Notes under the pieces: model-generated
Database searches by the model: none
The model's input: the letters and a program-made list of their open reading frames with translations, nothing else
What the model was told of the DNA's origin: nothing
Translations under genes and position numbers: made by a program
DNA from: Planctomycetaceae bacterium
GTDB taxonomy: Bacteria; Planctomycetota; Planctomycetia; Planctomycetales; Planctomycetaceae
Assembly (NCBI GenBank): GCA_020638955.1
Contig: JACKHO010000004.1
Span: 434,001 to 498,000 of the forward strand
Direction of reading: 5' to 3'
Length of the DNA stretch: 64,000 nt
Shown: positions 34,057-41,566 of the stretch, piece by piece
Layout of the letters: every line of letters starts with the position of its first letter
Numbering within the stretch: the stretch's first letter is position 1

Positions 34057-35259
34057 TTACGAATCGGCCTGATTCGAATGAAACTCTACTCCGCCAATGA
34101 ACACGCGTTTCACGTCGAGTCGCTTGTTCAGAACGAGGACATCTGCCTGTTTGCCTTTTTCCAGGCTGCCGACCTGTTTGTCGATTCCCGTACGCCGTGC
34201 CGGTGTGAGGCTCGCCATACGGATGACTTCGGGCAATGAGGCAGAAGTTACCTTGGCCATATGTTTCACCATATGATCCATCCCGACGACCGAGCTTGCA
34301 AGGTTTCCATCGGGAGCCCAGCCAACTTTTCCGTCGCTGGTGAACTGCGAGCCTTCGTCATGACAGCCGAACCGATAGTCTCCCGGGGGCATGTCGAGGG
34401 CGCGGTTGCAGTCGGTTACGAGGCAAAGTCGCTCCGGACCTTTCATGCGGTAGGCAAACTCGAGCAGTTCCGGAGCGAGATGATGTCCATCGGCAATAAC
34501 CTCGGTACTCATTTCCGGCTGCATCAACACGAACTCGGCCATGCTCCCCCGCATGGGGACTCCAAATCGTTGTCGCAGGGAGGGGACAGAACTCATCGCA
34601 CACCAGAAATGATCAACATGACGCATTCCTGCTTTGAAGGCAGCAGCCATTTCATCCCAGCTCGAATTGGAGTGTCCACAGGTGACAAGACAGCGTTTCC
34701 GCTTCGCCATTCGATAAAACTCGACGGCGCCCGGAAGTTCGGCAGCGCAGGTGGCAATTTTGATAATCTTGCTGTCGAAGTAGGTGGTGTATTCCACAGG
34801 CGTGGGATTGCGTCTTCCCTCCTTCGAATGGCAGCCGACTTTGTTCTCTGCGAAGTATGGTCCGTAAAGATGCACGCCTGCAATTCGTGGTCGTCCTGGT
34901 CGATGCTGTGACTTTATTTCACTGCACGTACTCAGGAACGCGTTGATTTGCTCCGTCGAGCCTGTGGTGCTCGTGGGGAAAATGGTGGTCGTCCCATGCC
35001 GGGCATGTGCTCGGCAGACGGTTGCAACGGCTGATGCCGTACCATCCATGAAGTCGGCACCATCACCGCCGTGGACGTGCAAATCAATGTAGCCGGGGGA
35101 AATGAATCCCCCCTGAGCGTCGATTCGCGTGACCGAATTCGGTAGTCGCCGTGAGCGTCCGGCATGGACAATTTTCCCATCCTGACAGCTGAGTTGTCCT
35201 GCCTCGATGAGTTGATCGGGCAGGATGACCGTTCCATTCACGAATGCGACGTCGCTCAC
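34057..35259 (-). CDS. nagA: N-acetylglucosamine-6-phosphate deacetylase-like amidohydrolase
   Basis: A 400-residue amidohydrolase matching NagA in length and order: DLHVHGGDGADFMDGT (metal-site His pair), CGHSNSSWDEM (His), HVDHFWCAM (His) and VTDCNRA (catalytic Asp). The segment that normally reads HLEGPF, whose Glu binds the metal, reads HLYGPYF here, so that ligand is lost. The start is the GTG at 35259, with GAGGA 7 nt upstream. NagA deacetylates GlcNAc-6-phosphate in amino-sugar catabolism. The Tyr substitution may mark a subfamily with different metal use. It is divergent from lhgO. Confidence 0.82.
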   Translation of the reverse strand: MSDVAFVNGTVILPDQLIEAGQLSCQDGKIVHAGRSRRLPNSVTRIDAQGGFISPGYIDLHVHGGDGADFMDGTASAVATVCRAHARHGTTTIFPTSTTGSTEQINAFLSTCSEIKSQHRPGRPRIAGVHLYGPYFAENKVGCHSKEGRRNPTPVEYTTYFDSKIIKIATCAAELPGAVEFYRMAKRKRCLVTCGHSNSSWDEMAAAFKAGMRHVDHFWCAMSSVPSLRQRFGVPMRGSMAEFVLMQPEMSTEVIADGHHLAPELLEFAYRMKGPERLCLVTDCNRALDMPPGDYRFGCHDEGSQFTSDGKVGWAPDGNLASSVVGMDHMVKHMAKVTSASLPEVIRMASLTPARRTGIDKQVGSLEKGKQADVLVLNKRLDVKRVFIGGVEFHSNQADS

Positions 35260-35406
35260 TATTTCGTCCTCGATCAAGAAATACCGACTCACGGAGTTGG
35301 ACAGTTTCGAGTTACCAAGATAGGTTGGAGCAGAGGTACCTGACCACTCGCTCGCAAGAAAATCGCACAACAAAAGTCGGCCAGTCCGGCATGAATCGAG
35401 TTCGCA

Positions 35407-36609
35407 ATGTTGCACTGTGATGTCGCCATCATTGGTGGAGGAATTGTTGGCCTGGCAACCGCCTGGCGGCTGACGCAGCGGCATCCTGATCTTTCGGTGT
35501 TTGTCTTCGAGAAAGAAGACCGCATTGCCGCACATCAAACGGGCCGAAATTCGGGCGTACTGCATTCTGGAATTTACTACCGCCCTGGCACGCTGCGGGC
35601 GACAAACTGCCGCACCGGAAAGCTGGCGATGGAAGAATTCTGTCGGCAGGAAGATGTCCCCTTTGACATGTGCGGCAAGGTCATTGTCGCAGTCAATGAG
35701 GAGGAGTCGGGCCGGCTCGATGGGATTTACGAACGTGGCCAGCAGAATGGCGTGAAGTGTGAGCTAATCGATGAAACGCGGCTCAAAGAACTGGAACCGC
35801 ATACAGCGGGCATCCGTGCGATTCACGTCCCCGAGGCGGGAATTGTCGACTATCCCGCCGTTTGTGATCGGCTGGCGAAACGGTTTCAAGAAGGGTCAGG
35901 GCGACTGTTCCTCAAGGCCGCGTTGACGGGTATTAAGTCCGAGCGGGGCGGAGTGGTGCTGAATACCAAAGTAGGAGACTGCAAGGCGAAGTACGTCGTC
36001 ACTTGCGGCGGACTGCAGGCGGATCGCCTGATTTCCCTGAGCGGAATCCAGCCGGAGGCCCCGATTGTACCCTTCCGGGGAGAGTTCTTCACGTTGCGTC
36101 CCGAAGCCGAACACCTCTGCCGCACCCTGATTTACCCGGTCCCCGATCCCCGCTTTCCTTTTCTTGGTGTGCACTTCACCAAGCTAATCCACGGCGGTGT
36201 GGAATGCGGTCCGAACGCAGTGCTGGCTATGGCACGTGAAGGTTATGGAAAGTTCGACGTAAGCTTTCGCGACCTGGCAGCCGCGCTCACCTACTCAGGA
36301 TTCCTGCGCCTCGCGGCAGCAAACTGGTCCGCCGGACTTGGCGAAATGTGGCGTTCCTGGAACAAGTCGGCCTTTGTTCGCGCACTGCAGCGACTCGTCC
36401 CCGCCATCAAATCAGAAGACCTAACCCCCGCCCCCTGCGGCATCCGCGCCCAGGCTCTCGGAAGAGACGGAAAACTCCTCGACGACTTCGTGTTCCAGGA
36501 AACAGAACGCATTGTCCACGTAGGAAATGCTCCCTCGCCGGCGGCGACTGCGGCGCTAAACATCGGGGATTTGATTGTGGATCGACTGGACAAAAGGCTG
36601 AGTTCTTGA
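35407..36609 (+). CDS. lhgO: L-2-hydroxyglutarate oxidase
   Basis: A 400-residue FAD-dependent oxidoreductase of the DAO fold. The FAD-binding motif GGGIVGLATAWRL is at residues ~10-22, followed by the LhgO-specific AAHQTGRNSGVLHSGIYY with PGTLRA, and the C-terminal GNAPSPAATAALNIGD. It oxidises L-2-hydroxyglutarate to 2-oxoglutarate, passing electrons to the membrane quinone pool. The ATG at 35407 is followed at once by TTG and has only a weak GAG upstream. It stands alone, 147 nt from the divergent nagA-like gene. Confidence 0.93.
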   Translation: MLHCDVAIIGGGIVGLATAWRLTQRHPDLSVFVFEKEDRIAAHQTGRNSGVLHSGIYYRPGTLRATNCRTGKLAMEEFCRQEDVPFDMCGKVIVAVNEEESGRLDGIYERGQQNGVKCELIDETRLKELEPHTAGIRAIHVPEAGIVDYPAVCDRLAKRFQEGSGRLFLKAALTGIKSERGGVVLNTKVGDCKAKYVVTCGGLQADRLISLSGIQPEAPIVPFRGEFFTLRPEAEHLCRTLIYPVPDPRFPFLGVHFTKLIHGGVECGPNAVLAMAREGYGKFDVSFRDLAAALTYSGFLRLAAANWSAGLGEMWRSWNKSAFVRALQRLVPAIKSEDLTPAPCGIRAQALGRDGKLLDDFVFQETERIVHVGNAPSPAATAALNIGDLIVDRLDKRLSS

Positions 36610-36658
36610 GAAGCATACGGGAAAATAGATGGCCTGATTTCACCCCATTTCCAAAATC

Positions 36659-36769
36659 GCCCTCCGCGATCCCCGCGCCTCCGCATGAGTCTACTGCAGA
36701 CGATCATGCGATCAGTACGACCAGGCACGCCCAATAAGACTCACGCGGTGGCGCGGAGACACGGAGAGG
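36659..36769. repeat. Inverted-repeat element just after lhgO
   Basis: The left arm (36659-36691, containing CCCGCGCCTCCGCATGAGTC) and right arm (36738-36769, containing GACTCACGCGGTGGCGCGGA) are imperfect inverted copies of about 32 bp around a 46-bp centre. Transcripts would form a large hairpin. Similar CGCGGAG-rich repeats are scattered in many bacterial genomes, by memory only. Confidence 0.65.
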
Positions 36770-36821
36770 CAGCTCCGTATGCCAGACCGGGTGTTCCGGT
36801 TAGCTTTGGAGTTGGCGGCCA

Positions 36822-36900
36822 CGACCGGTGGCTGTGGTCAGTCTGTCGTATTTTGCGTTATCCTTGATTGCGGCTCGTTAGACAGATTGCCCACAGGGCG
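36822..36900. repeat. Palindromic dispersed repeat (75-bp family), copy 1
   Basis: Shares CGACCG.TGGCTGTGGTCA, TTGATTG.GGCT and ACAGATTGCCC with 37333-37412 and, in part, 41346-41418. The ends CTGTGGTCA.TCTGT and ACAGATTGCCC.CAG are near-perfect inverted copies. It ends 22 nt before the small ORF at 36922. Confidence 0.8.
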
Positions 36901-36921
36901 AATGCACAATCGAGGAACACA

Positions 36922-37329
36922 GTGTCACTCCTACGCATAACACTAACTACCCAGATCGAAATTGAAGCGGACACGTGTCATGTTTCGGTGGTCGATTACC
37001 CAATTGATACCGATGCCAACATCAGGAAGGCCTACTTGTATCCTGTTGCACCGGAATGTTACGCACCATTCCCCCATACCGTCGTTGAGAGTTCACTCAT
37101 CCACGACGGTCGTGCTGCTGCTCGACTTCCCCGATTTCGTATGATGGCACTGTTCTCATCCTTACCGCTTGAGGCGCATTTGCCAGAGCAAACAAATGCG
37201 TCCGGTGATGCATCGTTTCTTACCGTTATCTGGATGCAAGAAGACCCTTACCCATTCATTTCGAATAGAAATGCGAGAAAGATTGCATCGATTGATTGGT
37301 TGTCGCTTGCGTCCAATGGAAATTGGTAG
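36922..37329 (+). CDS. Small protein between two repeat copies
   Basis: A 135-residue ORF starting at GTG 36922 with GAGGA 6 nt upstream. It has no signal peptide or membrane segment. The sequence (VSVVDYPIDTDANIRKAYLY, FLTVIWMQEDPYPF) looks like a folded alpha/beta protein, but no family is recognised. It is placed tightly between two same-orientation copies of the palindromic repeat: 22 nt after copy 1 and 3 nt before copy 2. The unit resembles a mobile cassette, yet no recombinase is present. Confidence 0.55.
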   Translation: MSLLRITLTTQIEIEADTCHVSVVDYPIDTDANIRKAYLYPVAPECYAPFPHTVVESSLIHDGRAAARLPRFRMMALFSSLPLEAHLPEQTNASGDASFLTVIWMQEDPYPFISNRNARKIASIDWLSLASNGNW

Positions 37330-37332
37330 TTG

Positions 37333-37412
37333 CGACCGATGGCTGTGGTCACTCAGTCGAGATTTGCGTTGTCCTTGATTGTGGCTAATTCAACAGATTG
37401 CCCCCAAGGTGA
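37333..37412. repeat. Palindromic dispersed repeat (75-bp family), copy 2
   Basis: Starts 3 nt after the stop codon of the 135-residue ORF. It matches copy 1 over CGACCGATGGCTGTGGTCA, TTGCGTTGTCCTTGATTG and CAACAGATTGCCCCCAAGG. Confidence 0.8.
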
Positions 37413-37430
37413 ATTGAACATCCCATTCAC

Positions 37431-37500
37431 TGGGGGCAAATTGCTGTTCACGGTATTTCCGTCTTCCGAATTCAACTCAGCAATTTGCACCGAGCCCCCC
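37431..37500. repeat. Inverted repeat before the VOC gene
   Basis: GCAAATTGCTG (37436-37446) and CAGCAATTTGC (37478-37488) are perfect 11-bp arms. Outer GGGGG and CCCCCC blocks extend the stem with a bulge. It lies 41 nt before the VOC start and could be a regulatory hairpin. Confidence 0.6.
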
Positions 37501-37540
37501 GTGGCCGTTCGGTTAATTTGGGAGGGGGGAAAAATCATCC

Positions 37541-37939
37541 ATGACTCGAATCACCTCAAGAGTGTCCCCAGTGTTGGGCGTGCCGCATGTTCGGCGTGCT
37601 GCGGAGTATTATCGTGACGTGCTGGGATTCACGCTCGATGCTGTCGACGGCATCTTTGCGCCGCCAGGCACGGAACCACGGGGAGTTTACGCGATTGTCA
37701 AATTGGGTGACGCCTGGATTCACTTTCAGAGTCGCGAGGTTTCAATGAAGTCAGGTGAAAGACCGGCGCTCGAGCGTGACGTGTACCTGTATGTCAACGA
37801 TGTTGCTGAGTTGTTTGCCGAAATGAAACATCGTGGGGCTAAGATTTTCCAGGAACCATTTGACGCCCCGTATGGTATCCGCGAATTTGTGGTTGAGGAC
37901 CTCAATGGGTATCGGCTCGCATTCCGCCAGCCGACCTGA
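37541..37939 (+). CDS. VOC family protein (glyoxalase/bleomycin-resistance fold)
   Basis: A 132-residue protein of usual length for the vicinal oxygen chelate fold. Both beta-alpha-beta-beta-beta modules are visible: VPHVRRAAEYYRDVLGF at the start and VYLYVNDVAELFAEM in the middle, ending with REFVVEDLNGYRLAF, whose Glu is the usual metal ligand. GGGAGGGG lies about 13 nt before the ATG. Substrate unknown; it may be a dioxygenase, isomerase or binding protein. Confidence 0.9.
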   Translation: MTRITSRVSPVLGVPHVRRAAEYYRDVLGFTLDAVDGIFAPPGTEPRGVYAIVKLGDAWIHFQSREVSMKSGERPALERDVYLYVNDVAELFAEMKHRGAKIFQEPFDAPYGIREFVVEDLNGYRLAFRQPT

Positions 37940-38245
37940 TGCCTGACTTCGGATTTTGCGCAGCATGAGCGTCGGTGACATGGTTCTGGCTCTCCGCCTG
38001 GCAGAACATGAGCGGAGGTTCGCAAATATGTGTTGCGGGAACCTTGTTGATAGAGTTCATCAATATCGTCGTTGTGCACAGCATGACCTGCGAGTTTGAG
38101 AGGTCCTGTCGCACCGGCGACCATCTTCTCGCCTCTGTGACCGGAGGGAGAAGATGGCCACTCGCCAGTTGTAGAAGGCAGAATTCCTTGTGAGTATCGC
38201 TACCCGGTTACCTGCTCCCCGCAGTGGCGACTGCTGTCAACATCA
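37940..38245. other. Intergenic region with hairpin
   Basis: No gene seen. CCATCTTCTC (38121-38130) pairs with GAGAAGATGG (38148-38157), a 10-bp stem without a T run, between the convergent VOC and phosphoesterase genes. It may end transcripts or be a REP-like element. Confidence 0.5.
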
Positions 38246-39166
38246 TTATTCAAGGAACCAGTAGGGCCGCGCGACTGCGTCGTTGCGTGAGAGAGTCCCG
38301 AGTCCGAAGTTGTCTTCAATGGACCGCAGCATGCAGTAGTGGTTGTACGGCTCCAGTCGTGTGGTTCCGGCGGGAAGCATATCTCCAATGAGCAGGGTGT
38401 AGATTTGGTAGGGGTCGTAGTAGGGATATGCTTCGTCAAATGTGACAACAATCAGGGTGCGTGGGGGAAACTTTTCGACCGGGTTGTCACCGAGAAAGCT
38501 CTGCAGGAAATTGGCGATGTTGTCGATGTTGACGGCCCGATTCTGGTCGAGTGGATCGGCCTTCTTTTCCGTGTCCGAGAGGCTGTGTCCGTCGTTGATA
38601 AGGTTCGGCGTATACCACGAGTAGTTCGGCAGTGTGCCGTTTGCCAAGTCGGTAGCGAACTCACTTGCATTAACAATGCATGACGACCTGTCTGCATTCG
38701 AGATGATGTTTGGAAATGAAAGAAACGGGACGTGCTTACGGGCGAATGGAAAGATTTGATGCTGTTCCGACTGCGTGCCGTAGGGGAACGTCCACTGCGA
38801 GGGCAGCTTTCCCTGGTTTGCAGTGAGGCACTGGGCATTCTGTTCGTTGTAATCGTCCGGGATGTCCTCCGCGTAACTCTTCCATGTCAAAGACTTCGCC
38901 TCCAGCAGGTCCACAATACTGGTAACCATGTGCCCTGGCGGGGTGTAGAGCCAGTGTGCGTAGTTCGGTGCGTCGTCACAAATGCCGAATGTGTCGCCAC
39001 CAACCGACGCAATGTAGTTGGGTTGCGAAGAGTGCGTGACGCCATAGCTGTTCTCCAGAAAGACGCCGCACTCAAGTAGCGAGTTCATGTACTCATTCTT
39101 CAACACGTTGGCGCGCAACGCGTTTTCGACCATGACAATGACGACTCGATCAAATGACTTTCCCAT
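38246..39166 (-). CDS. Phosphoesterase family protein (PF04185-type acid phosphatase-like)
   Basis: A 306-residue protein of the alkaline-phosphatase superfamily branch that includes AcpA and phospholipase C. Key segments: VVIVMVENAL at the start (metal-site Glu-Asn), SYGVTHSSQPNYIASVGG (catalytic Thr/Ser-Pro region), WYTPNLINDGHS, and VVTFDEAYPYYDP (Asp-Glu metal ligands). GGGAG lies 7 nt before the ATG. There is no signal peptide, which is unusual for the family, whose members are mostly exported. Substrate unknown. Confidence 0.85.
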   Translation of the reverse strand: MGKSFDRVVIVMVENALRANVLKNEYMNSLLECGVFLENSYGVTHSSQPNYIASVGGDTFGICDDAPNYAHWLYTPPGHMVTSIVDLLEAKSLTWKSYAEDIPDDYNEQNAQCLTANQGKLPSQWTFPYGTQSEQHQIFPFARKHVPFLSFPNIISNADRSSCIVNASEFATDLANGTLPNYSWYTPNLINDGHSLSDTEKKADPLDQNRAVNIDNIANFLQSFLGDNPVEKFPPRTLIVVTFDEAYPYYDPYQIYTLLIGDMLPAGTTRLEPYNHYCMLRSIEDNFGLGTLSRNDAVARPYWFLE

Positions 39167-39236
39167 GACTTAGCTCCCAGTTTTTGTAAGACAATACCCC
39201 ACAATGTCACGATGATTGTGCCCCGTGCCTCGCTGC

Positions 39237-39302
39237 GTTCCGTCGCCACCAAACAAGTGCCGGACCAACGGGTCGTTTTGGTCAACGCGCGAGGCGTTTT
39301 TT
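39237..39302 (+). ncRNA. Possible structured RNA or orphan terminator
   Basis: GCCTCGC (39237-39243) pairs with GCGAGGC (39289-39295) around an inner GACCAA/TTGGTC hairpin (39263-39283), and T6 follows (39297-39302). An alternative stem AACGC/GCGTT directly precedes the T run. There is no plus-strand gene upstream to need this terminator, as both neighbours are on the minus strand. Could be a small RNA; not proven. Confidence 0.35.
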
Positions 39303-39389
39303 AAGAATCCCTCGCGGACGAATGGTCTGGCAATGCACCAGACCACTCGCCGTAAACTGAGGAAACAGTCGGCCCCAGCTCCGCAGACG

Positions 39390-41039
39390 CTATTCGCTTG
39401 CCTTTTTCGTCGGCAGTGGCTCGCGACTTGGCATTAGGTTTGGTGCTACGAAATCAGGTAGATCGGCCCCCATTGCGGTCGTCGTCGGAATAGTTTCGAT
39501 ATTCGGAAACTCCTCGACTGACTCGGAGAATTTCTTCACGATGGCACCAGCGAACAACAATGTCCAGCCGTTGTCCTGACCGGCATAACGGCCCGGTGAT
39601 GTTCCCAGCACCCCCGCAGTTCTTGGAGCGGCACCATTGAAGAACATGTCGTACTCTTCACCCGGATCTTGCTTCAGGTTGTAAACAGCCGGAGCTTCCA
39701 GGCTGAGCGTTGGGCCGAGCCATGTATCCTTCGCACTGAAGACATATTTCCATTGGTTGAATCGCACGGCACCGAATGTGACGTCGTTGATGTAAATCCA
39801 TTCATGTCGGGCGGAGTCCTTGGCCTCGCCGAGGATGTATCGACTGTTGTCGATGCTGTCGAAATAGACCTTTCTCTCATTCCAGGCACCGTGCGGTGGC
39901 GGCTCCAGGCCGGACATTCCTGCCAAAGTGGCCCACAGGTCCATGTGCGACATCATTTCGTTGGAAACTCGGCCCGCTTCAATATGGCCGGGCCACCACA
40001 TAATTCCTGGTACACGCCAGCCACCTTCATAAGGCGTACCCTTCATCGCACGAAATGGGGTGTAACCAGCATCTGGCCAGGCATCGATCCAGGGGCCGTT
40101 GTCCGTGGTCCAAACGACAATGGTGTCTTTGTCGATCCCCAAGTCGCGGAGGGACTGAACGATCATGCCACTGTTGTAATCCAGTTCCATGAGCGAATCG
40201 AGATAGTTGCTTTCATGGGTTTTCTGCTTGAATTGCGGGGAAGGATTGGTGGGGTTATGGCATTTCATGAAGGCAACATACATGAAGAATGGATCGGCAC
40301 CCTTGCCGTCTGCTTCTGCTGCTTTCTGTTCCTTTACTTGACGCGTAATGTACTCGATGGCGCTGGCACGCTGCTTGTCGTCGATTGTGGCCAGGTCATG
40401 GTAGTTGAAGTGTTCCACGACGCGCTTTGCGGGTTGGCCTGCAACACCATCGTACTCACCGTCATTACAGACGGCGTTGTACATTTTCATGAATGCAGGA
40501 TCGTCTCGTGGAAAATCCTGGTGAAGCACTGGGTCGGTATACGCGTACACGCCAGCGTAGTAGCAGAGCATGTGCTTCATTTCATCGAACCCGTGTTCGA
40601 TGGGGTAGGACTCAGGCTTGTCCCCCAAGTGCCACTTTCCCGACATATAGGTGCGGTACCCGTTCTGTTTGAAGTACCTGGCAATTGTCGGAGTGCCAGC
40701 GCGGAGGTAGTTGGGGCTTCCTGGCCCAAGGACAACGGACAACGCACTCCGGATTGGAATCCGACCGGTAATGAGCGACGCACGACCGGCAGTGCAACTT
40801 GCCTGTCCGTACCATTGCGTGAAACGCATTCCCTCTGATGCCAGTCGATCCAGGTGAGGCGTGGGTGCCCCTCGTGTTTCGCCACCGCCGTAGCATCCCA
40901 AATCTCCCCAACCAATGTCGTCGGTCATAATGACCACGATGTTTGGGCGTTTCTCCGCACCGTGAACTGACTGCACGAACAGTGTCCCCAAAAGTGCGAT
41001 GGGCCAGGCAGCCATTCCAATCCGTCTTGAAACTTTCAT
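39390..41039 (-). CDS. Cys-type sulfatase, exported
   Basis: A 549-residue sulfatase. A signal peptide (residues 1-28, ending VHGAEK) is followed by NIVVIMTDDIGWGD with the metal-binding Asp pair at 40-41. The formylglycine motif is Cys82-T-A-G-Arg86 (CTAGRASLITGR), a variant of the usual C-x-P-S-R. MSGKWHLGD and WTTDNGPW supply the remaining active-site residues. GGAG lies 7 nt before the ATG. It removes sulfate from an arylsulfate or polysaccharide outside the cytoplasm; planctomycetes carry many such enzymes. Activation needs a formylglycine-generating enzyme, not found here. Confidence 0.93.
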   Translation of the reverse strand: MKVSRRIGMAAWPIALLGTLFVQSVHGAEKRPNIVVIMTDDIGWGDLGCYGGGETRGAPTPHLDRLASEGMRFTQWYGQASCTAGRASLITGRIPIRSALSVVLGPGSPNYLRAGTPTIARYFKQNGYRTYMSGKWHLGDKPESYPIEHGFDEMKHMLCYYAGVYAYTDPVLHQDFPRDDPAFMKMYNAVCNDGEYDGVAGQPAKRVVEHFNYHDLATIDDKQRASAIEYITRQVKEQKAAEADGKGADPFFMYVAFMKCHNPTNPSPQFKQKTHESNYLDSLMELDYNSGMIVQSLRDLGIDKDTIVVWTTDNGPWIDAWPDAGYTPFRAMKGTPYEGGWRVPGIMWWPGHIEAGRVSNEMMSHMDLWATLAGMSGLEPPPHGAWNERKVYFDSIDNSRYILGEAKDSARHEWIYINDVTFGAVRFNQWKYVFSAKDTWLGPTLSLEAPAVYNLKQDPGEEYDMFFNGAAPRTAGVLGTSPGRYAGQDNGWTLLFAGAIVKKFSESVEEFPNIETIPTTTAMGADLPDFVAPNLMPSREPLPTKKASE

Positions 41040-41345
41040 CTGACTTCTCCGTGTTGATGTAAGACCAGTCCAACAACTCGTGTTCACCCAGATTCGCGTC
41101 CAGTTTCGTGAGCTTTCGACAGACAGCACGCATCGGAGAAAGCTTCAGAAAGGAACCCGCCAGTGAACCGCGTTGGATTAAAATTAAACACGCTGCGGCG
41201 GTTTGTCAATGGTGGGGTGTGCACTTGTGGCACATTTAGCTGCCGGGTGGTTCGTAAAGAGTACGTTGTGTTGCTCGTTGATTGTGGCGTGTCGAGTTGG
41301 TGTGATTCGTGAACAGCGAGCCTCCGTGATGGCCCAGTCCGCGTA

Positions 41346-41418
41346 GTGGCTGTGGTCAATCTGTTGAGATTTGGGTTGTTCGTGTGATTGGCCTGGATGA
41401 CAGATTGCCCGCAGGGTG
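41346..41418. repeat. Palindromic dispersed repeat (75-bp family), copy 3
   Basis: Same ends as the copies near 36.8 and 37.3 kb: GTGGCTGTGGTCAATCTGT at the left and GACAGATTGCCCGCAGGGTG at the right. The two ends pair over 15 bp with two mismatches. The middle is more diverged. Confidence 0.75.
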
Positions 41419-41534
41419 AGGCGTGATTGTTTGACTTGAAATCGTTTCCGGCTCGTATGTCGGGTTAAGTTTGGCATACGTGCCCGTTGACCATCTCTTG
41501 ATCATGTGGTACCCATGAGAGGTCCTCTTATGGC

Positions 41535-41552
41535 GAACAATTTGTATTGTTC
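41535..41552. promoter_or_regulatory. Operator-like palindrome before the TolB-like lipoprotein gene
   Basis: GAACAAT-TTGT-ATTGTTC, perfect 7-bp arms with a 4-nt centre, ends 14 nt before the ATG at 41567. In that position it could block transcription or translation of the gene. Confidence 0.45.
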
Positions 41553-41566
41553 ATTGAGCATCCGCT

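Larger units (their letters stand above)
41040..41566. other. Intergenic region between divergent sulfatase and TolB-like genes
   Basis: No gene can be supported. It holds a diverged copy of the palindromic repeat (41346-41418) and an operator-like dyad (41535-41552). The part 41160-41345 is GT-rich with a second TTGATTGTGGC like the core of the repeat, perhaps a decayed fragment. Confidence 0.5.

Noticed and set aside
36822..37412. Integron attC sites around the small ORF
   Set aside because: GTTAGAC in copy 1 looks like the attC core, but the aligned bases in copies 2 and 3 do not keep it, and no integrase gene is present.
39669..40838. 389-codon plus-strand frame over the sulfatase
   Set aside because: Antisense shadow of the sulfatase; His/Val-rich with no family features.
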